A stretch of DNA of 64,000 nucleotides from Shewanella violacea DSS12 (GTDB lineage: Bacteria; Pseudomonadota; Gammaproteobacteria; Enterobacterales; Shewanellaceae): positions 2,834,824-2,898,823 of the forward strand of contig NC_014012.1 in the NCBI RefSeq assembly GCF_000091325.1, written 5' to 3'. The notes beneath the pieces were generated by a model. The model had not been told where the DNA came from. It saw only the letters and a program-made list of their open reading frames with translations, and did not search any database. The translations under genes were made by a program, and so were the position numbers. Shown one piece after another: positions 58,197 through 64,000 of this stretch (position 1 is its first letter; the number at the start of each line of letters is the position of its first letter).

Positions 58197-59000
58197 TTAG
58201 ATAGCTTTAAATACTTCTATTTTAAAATCCAGTTCACAATTGAGACCTTTGCTTATCATGTGGTCTTTCTGCTGCTGAGATAACTTCCAACTATAGGGGG
58301 TCATATTAAGAAAATGAGTAATATCCACTTCATCAATCAAGGCGAGTTCGCTCTCTAGGTTTTCTCGGTGAACTAACTCGAACCCTTCTATATAGCTACT
58401 CTCACTAATATGGTATTTAGGCGCCTCGTAAATGAGTTCTTTTAAAGCAAAGTGATGATGCTTACCTGCAGATACCGTAATTAAGGTGCCACCGGGTTTG
58501 ATGACTCGTCTCAGCTCCTCGTCTAATGAGGGAGCGTATATTCGTAACATGAAATCGAACTGTTCATTTTCAAAGGGCATTTCAAAAGCACTGGCCACAC
58601 AGAAACTCATGTCTTTATATCGCTTAGACGCATATTTTAATGCTGACTTAGAGATATCCAGTCCTTGCAGGTCAAGCTCAGGCAAGCTATCAAACAATCG
58701 GTGACTATAATAGCCTTCTCCACAGCCTACATCTAAACCCAGCTTAGCGCTTGGACTATGGAGCTTGGCGAGTGCGTTCACTCTGTCACTGAGCAGTTGG
58801 TAATGACCTTTATTAAGAAACTCTCTGCGGGCGAACATCATCTCTTTATTGTCACCAGGATCTTTAGAGTGTTTGTTCTGTACTGGCAACAGATTGACGT
58901 AGCCCTCTTTGGCACAATCAAATCTATGATTATTAGAGCAGGACCAGGTCTTCTGTTGAAGCATCAAAGGGGTTTTACAGATGGGGCAAACGTATTTCAT
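58197..59000 (-). CDS. rlmA: 23S rRNA (guanine-N1)-methyltransferase RlmA-type
   Basis: A 267-aa protein. The N-terminal zinc finger (CPICKTPL ... CSNNHRFDCAKEGYVNLL) and the Rossmann methyltransferase domain with LDVGCGEGYY (about 91-100) are the RlmA layout. RlmA(I) methylates G745 in Gram-negative 23S rRNA. ATG 59000 is chosen because the protein then begins with the zinc finger. The alternative at 59033 overlaps the upstream gene. It is probably co-transcribed with the 59023-59832 gene. Confidence 0.9.
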   Translation of the reverse strand: MKYVCPICKTPLMLQQKTWSCSNNHRFDCAKEGYVNLLPVQNKHSKDPGDNKEMMFARREFLNKGHYQLLSDRVNALAKLHSPSAKLGLDVGCGEGYYSHRLFDSLPELDLQGLDISKSALKYASKRYKDMSFCVASAFEMPFENEQFDFMLRIYAPSLDEELRRVIKPGGTLITVSAGKHHHFALKELIYEAPKYHISESSYIEGFELVHRENLESELALIDEVDITHFLNMTPYSWKLSQQQKDHMISKGLNCELDFKIEVFKAI

Positions 59001-59022
59001 TTTTAATCCAATGGTCCTAGGG

Positions 59023-59832
59023 TTACTCTTCATCCAAAATGAGTTGTTGTATCATTTCATTGACGGCTGGAGTCGAAAGCAGGCGATAATACTCTAATTT
59101 ACGAGCCTGAACATCATTCGTTAGTTTTTGATTCGCGGCATCTTGCCAATTGGGGCGCTCTACGGATTGATTAAAACTCCGAGATAGCCACTGTTTCTTG
59201 CGCGACAGTTGCGCATCTAACTTCAATACTTCCTCACTGACATCTGCATGTCTTAACACCAGTTCGCTACAACCAAATCGAGATAGATCACTTCTGACAT
59301 TTTCCAATTCGGAAAGTTCGAGTAGAATTTGTTCGGTCGTAGCATCATAAACCACCTCTCTGGACACCAAAGATCTCGCCTGTACTAACTCTCTGGGTCC
59401 GTGAAACAGACGTAAGTCTTCTTCGAGCGCGACTAACTGCCACATAGCAGAATCAACAATAGTGAAATTGGCAGTGCCGTTTAAATCCACATTGATAGCT
59501 AAACCAGACCTCAGCTGTTGACCACATAAGTTAGGAGAAACCCCTAAGCCTGAAAATAAGCGCCAGCCCTGCCCTGCCCCTCTTGAGAGACTCGTGGTGT
59601 GTGGTTTAGTTTTCGTCTGCTCAGATGTGCACTTAAGTGATAAAAATGGATGTAGTCTGAATAATATTGAGAGTGATTCAGGGCCAACTTCGACGAGAAT
59701 AAACTCACCGATATGACCGCTCATGGCTTGTAGCAAGCCAAAATCACTGACTGCTTCATTAAGATATATATTAAGCGTCGAGCCATTTTTTAACGTAAGG
59801 ATCTCAGGCTGGGTAAGCAAGGGCTCAAACAT
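59023..59832 (-). CDS. Hypothetical 269-aa protein upstream of rlmA
   Basis: A soluble protein without signal peptide or membrane segment. The N-terminus is beta-rich (LKNGSTLNIYLNEAVSDFG). The C-terminal 110 residues are strongly helical and charged, probably coiled coil. I recognise no family. It ends 22 bp before the rlmA start on the same strand, so the two likely form a transcript. The TAA stop is at 59023-59025. Confidence 0.6.
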   Translation of the reverse strand: MFEPLLTQPEILTLKNGSTLNIYLNEAVSDFGLLQAMSGHIGEFILVEVGPESLSILFRLHPFLSLKCTSEQTKTKPHTTSLSRGAGQGWRLFSGLGVSPNLCGQQLRSGLAINVDLNGTANFTIVDSAMWQLVALEEDLRLFHGPRELVQARSLVSREVVYDATTEQILLELSELENVRSDLSRFGCSELVLRHADVSEEVLKLDAQLSRKKQWLSRSFNQSVERPNWQDAANQKLTNDVQARKLEYYRLLSTPAVNEMIQQLILDEE

Positions 59833-60463
59833 AACAATTCCATCTCCGGTTGAGGAGCAATTGTACCTTGCTTCCTTTTACAGAGCCAGTGGAGTAAATG
59901 ATTAAAAATAAACAGAATAATCTTAATTAAGAGCAGAGCTAAATCTCTGGAGCTAGGTTCTAACTCCACATTTATAAAAAGAAGTAACATACAAAGCGCA
60001 TAACACAAAAAATACCTCTTCCTTAATAATGCCCAAGTTCAAGAATCATCCCCGTAGCAACTTCTAGCAGGACAATAAGATCCACACAGTAAGACTCTAA
60101 CCAACAAGTATTAACACCCAACAAACATTTCCATGATGTACATTTGTAATTTCAGCTGTTCCTTTGAAAACTTGATGCCAATGCTAAACCACCTCTCTAT
60201 CTGGCCAAGCATTAGTTTCATAGACATCGACTTTTGACACAAGATAAGTACTGATATCTATGGCAAATACACTCGAAATTTCGAGTATATTTGAATCAAC
60301 CCATTCGCGACTGTGATCATAAGGTTTATCTGTATTCCTATCTACTCTCAGTTATCTCGCTAGATTTACCCTAGCGAAGCCTCACTATGATATTCCATTG
60401 ACCCCATTTCCCGTTATAATGCCAACCAGTTATTTAACGCATTTAAGAGATATTAACAACACC
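59833..60463. other. 630-bp interval without identified genes
   Basis: AT-rich DNA between two divergent genes. The frames present are short and not protein-like. A longer in-frame start for the next gene exists at 60398. Confidence 0.3.
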
Positions 60464-61225
60464 ATGGATATCAGAGGAACTTGTATCTCATCAACAGTAG
60501 ATGAGCACGGCCCAATTTATGTTTACCAAACAAGGACCAGCCGGATTCTCAGCTTTGATGGACAAATCTATCAAAGTTGCATGAAACTAAATGACATTAA
60601 TGGTTTAAATCTCGGCTACACCCAGGCCATGATGGCGGGTTTGCTTTTTATTCCTATGGTAAAAACAGCCACCATCATGGGGCTGGGCGCAGGCTCAATG
60701 GCAAAGAACCTGCTCAGTAGTTTCTCCGAGTTGAACGTACACGCGATTGAATACCGAGAGGCTGTGGCGCAGACCGCAAAAGAACATTTTCACTTACCTG
60801 ACACTGATCGCCTCTTCATTCATATAGACGATGCGGTGAACTACATTAAACACACAGATATAAAAAGCGATATTATCTTTTCAGATCTATACAACTCGGA
60901 AGGTATGGAACCGAAACAAGTACAATTATCTTACTTGCGTGATTGTAAAAATGCACTCAACAAACACGGTGTCCTCGTGCTCAATATCTGGCATACGGCA
61001 CCTGAATTACAAGAAGAGTTAGATGAATTACTCGCGCTCGAATTTAAAAACCGACTACTCAGTTTCAAAGTAAAAAGTGGCAACAGGATCGTACTCGCAT
61101 TCAAAAACGACATCCCCACGATAAAAACAGAAGCACTACTGACTAAAGCTAAATTGTTGCAAGAGAAAATGAACATTCCCATGGAATGTTATGCAAACTT
61201 ACTCTCTGACAGCCTCTCGACCTAA
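60464..61225 (+). CDS. Spermidine-synthase-like methyltransferase-fold protein
   Basis: A 253-aa protein taken from ATG 60464 (60398 would add 22 residues that look non-coding). GLGAGSMAKNLL resembles the nucleotide-binding GGG-D loop of the SpeE/spermidine synthase family, followed by AIEYREAVAQTAKEHF and DDAVNYI and DIIFSDLYNSEG. The catalytic Asp region is partly conserved. With speA, speB and speD about 10 kb away it may complete spermidine synthesis, but many such SpeE-like proteins are not aminopropyltransferases. Confidence 0.7.
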   Translation: MDIRGTCISSTVDEHGPIYVYQTRTSRILSFDGQIYQSCMKLNDINGLNLGYTQAMMAGLLFIPMVKTATIMGLGAGSMAKNLLSSFSELNVHAIEYREAVAQTAKEHFHLPDTDRLFIHIDDAVNYIKHTDIKSDIIFSDLYNSEGMEPKQVQLSYLRDCKNALNKHGVLVLNIWHTAPELQEELDELLALEFKNRLLSFKVKSGNRIVLAFKNDIPTIKTEALLTKAKLLQEKMNIPMECYANLLSDSLST

Positions 61226-61344
61226 AGCACGGGGATTGCTACTGCTAGCGTTTGATGCCCTAAACTAGGACAAGATTGCCACCCATGTTTATGGGCCGAT
61301 ATTCTAAGCCCCTTGGTCAAAGTAGAAGTGCAGCAGATATTTCA

Positions 61345-61413
61345 GGCTCTAATATGAAACCAACAAAATTCTGAACATAAGTTCGGTTAAGTGCTTTATC
61401 TTAAAGGCTGTAA
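61345..61413 (+). repeat. 69-bp repeat, copy 1
   Basis: It begins GGCTCTAATATGAAACCAAC and contains GAACATAAGTTCGGTTAAGTG. It is about 85 percent alike to 62335-62403 by eye. The core GAACATAAGTTC is palindromic. Confidence 0.85.
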
Positions 61414-61651
61414 ATACAAGAATTAAGGGTGGCTTTATCCGCTGTATTTTTAGGGATTTGTCAGTCTCTGATACGACTTATTTTATCTTTAGAAGGTTCG
61501 GTGTCGAGTTACAATTAAACTGCACGTCATTTATTCCTCAGCTAATATGTTCAATCACCAAATGTTGATTCGACATTAGCAGCTCCCATTATATAAATAG
61601 GGGCTGCTAATGTAAGGGATTAATTACAGGTATATGCTAAATATTGAGTGT

Positions 61652-61870
61652 TTACGTACAATCAACACTACCGCCCTGATCAATCCAACAAAATTCTCCG
61701 TCTTCATTAATCCACGTATCCCTAGTAAAAGATGGCTCTGATTTCGTTAAAATATTAATCGAAACTTCATTATTATAAGAACCTGATGTATGAATTTCAG
61801 TAACAGGTGTAGCAGCTAAAACTGACGTACTAATTACAGCTAGAATGACCAGTGACATTTTTATTAACAT
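61652..61870 (-). CDS. Small exported protein, 72 aa
   Basis: A Sec signal peptide (LIKMSLVILAVISTSVLAA) is followed by a mature peptide of about 50 residues rich in acidic residues, with two Cys (FCWI and the final DCT) that could form a disulfide. AAGGAAGAATAGT precedes the ATG. No family recognised. It is alone between two copies of a repeat. Confidence 0.6.
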   Translation of the reverse strand: MLIKMSLVILAVISTSVLAATPVTEIHTSGSYNNEVSINILTKSEPSFTRDTWINEDGEFCWIDQGGSVDCT

Positions 61871-62334
61871 ACTATTCTTCCTTTTATATTATATTAATTA
61901 CCCAGCAGACTGCTGACTTGCCAGCTCTTTTTATTTAAATTTTATACCTAGAGTAGATTATCCATAACACTAACTTCCTTTAACCAGAGAAAATTACTAA
62001 CTATTCTTCCAGCATCTAAATTTAACTAAACTAGAGACATACCAATAAAATATATGAATTTTTGATAGTTAAACAATAATAAGCTTGAATGCCATACTCA
62101 CCTTTGCAAGGTAACGCCATCACAATAATTTGTCTACAACTAGAGAGTCTAATATTCAATCTACGGATAAATCATAGCCAACCATTAATAATCCGAAGTA
62201 TCCAGCTGCCTTTGTTTGTTAAGCAAACAACATCCCCCAGATATTTCAGACTCAAAGATAACTAGCTCAAGATGTTTTCTACAAAATAGGCTTAAATGAG
62301 AACTAAGTGACTTTAACATCTACAAAATCGACTT

Positions 62335-62403
62335 GGCTCTAATATGAAACCAACAAAAATGCCGAACATAAGTTCGGTTAAGTGTTTAACCTTAGAGGCT
62401 GTA
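62335..62403 (+). repeat. 69-bp repeat, copy 2, next to the RAYT relic
   Basis: It is the partner of 61345-61413. CCGAACATAAGTTCGG is a perfect 6-bp-stem hairpin here. It directly precedes the decayed transposase relic, suggesting a REP-type element. Confidence 0.85.
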
Positions 62404-62420
62404 TTCTATCAAGGGGAAAT

Positions 62421-62665
62421 GGTTCTCGCCCAGGCTGTATCTCGCCATCTTTGGCACTGAACATCTGTTCTTTAGGCATCACTTTTCGTTCAATGCCAAC
62501 AAAAAACAAGAGTTCTTGTAGTTGTTTACCATTGATTGCAGTTTTGATTCCTTGCTGAATATTGGTGAACTCTGAGATGAGGTAGAACAGCCATCTTGGC
62601 TCGAATGGACATATCTATTGATGAAGAGTGGTCCACATATCCCATGCAGGTTAAAACAACCGCTT
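62421..62665 (-). pseudogene. Decayed RAYT-like transposase fragment
   Basis: Translating the minus strand in shifting frames gives VLTCMGYVDHSSSIDMSIR, then AKMA and, after a frame change, GIKTAINGKQLQELLFFVGI and MPKEQMFSAKD. These align in order with VLACMAYVDHSLLIDRPIR, RIKAAIQGEQPNTLLPFVG and MPKGLMFSAKD of the 30698-31276 relic. Stops and shifts prevent translation. It is therefore an old copy of the same family. Confidence 0.75.
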
Positions 62666-62763
62666 AATACCACTAACAGCCTAGTGTTCTCAATCAGGCT
62701 AACGACAAGGGATATAATAGAATGCTATGATTATTGGTAACTATTTCCTAAAAATAATCACCT

Positions 62764-64000
62764 ATGGCTCACAGTTCAAACCACACCATCTTCTGGCACG
62801 ATTACGAGACCTTCGGCGCTAATCCATCAAAAGACAGACCATCACAGTTTGCCGGGATCAGAACAGATATGGATCTCAATATAGTCTCTGAACCTGTGAC
62901 CTTTTATTGCAAGGTGGCAAACGATTACCTGCCTTCCCCTGAAGCTATATTGATAACGGGCATCACGCCGCAGCTTGCCAATCTCAAAGGTATGCCTGAG
63001 ACGGAGTTTATGGCTAAGGTCAATGAGCAGTTCAGTCAGCCCAATACCTGTGTGGCAGGATATAACTCGATACGCTTCGATGATGAAGTCACCCGCTTTG
63101 GTTTTTATCGCAACTTCATCGATCCCTATGCCCGTGAGTGGCAGAAAGGCAATTCTCGCTGGGATATTATCGATCTGGTTAGAGCCTGCTACGCTTTCAG
63201 GCCTGAGGGCATTGAATGGCCACTAAAAGAAGACGGTACGCCTAGTTTTAAGTTGGAGCATCTCACCAAAGCCAATGGCCTGAGCCATGAAAAAGCCCAC
63301 GATGCTATGTCAGATGTGTATGCCACCATAGATATGGCTAAACTCATTAAGCAGAAGCAACCTAAACTGTTTGATTATTATTTTCAGCTGAGACGTAAGC
63401 AGGAGGTGAGCAAACAGCTTGATGTCCTTAATATGCAGCCCTTGGTCCATGTAAGCTCAAAAATCAGTGCCGAGCATGGTTGTACCACGCTTATTGCGCC
63501 TGTGGCCCATCACTCCACCAATAAGAATGCCATTATCTGTGTCAATCTCGCCATGGACATATCGCCTCTTATTGAGTTAGATGCTGAGCAGATAAGGGAT
63601 CGCATGTATACCCGCAGGGACGATCTCGCCGCCGATGAGCTGCCAATCAGCGTGAAACAGATACATATCAATAAATGCCCCTTCGTGACATCGCCCAAGA
63701 TACTCACAGATGAGCTTGCTCAGCGACTCAATATTGATAAAGCCTTCGCCAGAGAGCAATACAAGTTATTGAAACAGCATCCAGAGCTTAGGGAGAAGTT
63801 GGTCGCCGTCTTCGACGTTGAGCATGACAATGCAAGCCAAGATCCCGATTTCCAACTCTACAGTGGCGGCTTCTTCAGCTCTGCTGATAAAGAGAAAATG
63901 GAGATTATCCGTCATACCTTGCCACAAAATCTGGCGGCCCTTGAATTCAATTTCGATGATCAGCGACTCAAGGAAATGTTGTTCAGATATAGGGCTAGAA
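62764..64000 (+). CDS. sbcB: Exodeoxyribonuclease I, 3' end beyond window
   Basis: The frame begins at ATG 62764 and is open to the window edge (412 codons of about 475). FWHDYETFGANP holds the DEDD exonuclease Asp and Glu (about residues 13-15). AGYNSIRFDDEV contains the second Asp, and HDAMSDVYAT contains the final His/Asp of a DEDDh nuclease. SH3-like and helical regions follow. ExoI degrades single-stranded DNA 3' to 5' in repair and recombination. Confidence 0.96.
   Translation, partial: MAHSSNHTIFWHDYETFGANPSKDRPSQFAGIRTDMDLNIVSEPVTFYCKVANDYLPSPEAILITGITPQLANLKGMPETEFMAKVNEQFSQPNTCVAGYNSIRFDDEVTRFGFYRNFIDPYAREWQKGNSRWDIIDLVRACYAFRPEGIEWPLKEDGTPSFKLEHLTKANGLSHEKAHDAMSDVYATIDMAKLIKQKQPKLFDYYFQLRRKQEVSKQLDVLNMQPLVHVSSKISAEHGCTTLIAPVAHHSTNKNAIICVNLAMDISPLIELDAEQIRDRMYTRRDDLAADELPISVKQIHINKCPFVTSPKILTDELAQRLNIDKAFAREQYKLLKQHPELREKLVAVFDVEHDNASQDPDFQLYSGGFFSSADKEKMEIIRHTLPQNLAALEFNFDDQRLKEMLFRYRAR

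Overview
The window is a stretch of a gammaproteobacterial chromosome, most likely a marine Shewanella. This is inferred from gene content and order (complete his operon with a His leader, long-form purC, a eukaryote-type AdoMet decarboxylase beside speA and speB, ihfA-pheT-pheS, a DUF3802-type protein) and from protein wording. No species call is attempted. No rRNA, tRNA or CRISPR array was seen.

Left part (1-14242): mostly minus-strand housekeeping and small accessory genes (alpha/beta hydrolase, exported methyltransferase-like protein, M50-like peptidase, tsaB, GMP-synthase-like amidotransferase, YoaA helicase, HD-GYP phosphodiesterase) with a plus-strand type II NADH dehydrogenase. An amino-acid module follows: YheO-like regulator, UPF0597/CyuA-type desulfidase, RidA and, divergently, AzlC-AzlD. 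The ridA/azlC interval carries three near-identical palindromes that look like operators.

His operon (14791-22554): leader peptide with five consecutive His codons, an attenuator, then hisG-D-C-B-H-A-F-IE and a terminator. HisH contains an in-frame 15-bp triplicated repeat.

A periplasmic solute-binding-like protein and purC follow. Then comes an accessory island (about 25100-32010). It holds several copies of one degenerate repeat family, forward on the left and inverted on the right. These bracket small membrane-protein genes whose stop codons sit in or next to attC-like sites (integron-cassette style), an IS91-family element (HUH transposase plus tyrosine recombinase) and a truncated RAYT-like transposase.

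Middle-right (32075-45221): Fur-box-controlled TonB receptor divergent from a three-gene inner-membrane operon ending in a PepSY protein, a GNAT acetyltransferase, a LpxM-type acyltransferase, ihfA-pheT-pheS and a large membrane sensor whose kinase half lacks a recognisable phospho-accepting histidine.

Right (45359-64000): tandem retropepsin-like protein, SpoIIAA-like protein, DUF3802, YceI, pdxH, then speB-speD-speA (arginine to putrescine to decarboxylated AdoMet) with a terminator hairpin in the speA leader, a CvfB-type RNA-binding protein, YceH, an ABC exporter preceded by perfect 19-bp repeats, a cold-shock protein, RlmA, a spermidine-synthase-like protein, a second much more decayed RAYT relic, and the start of sbcB running off the window.
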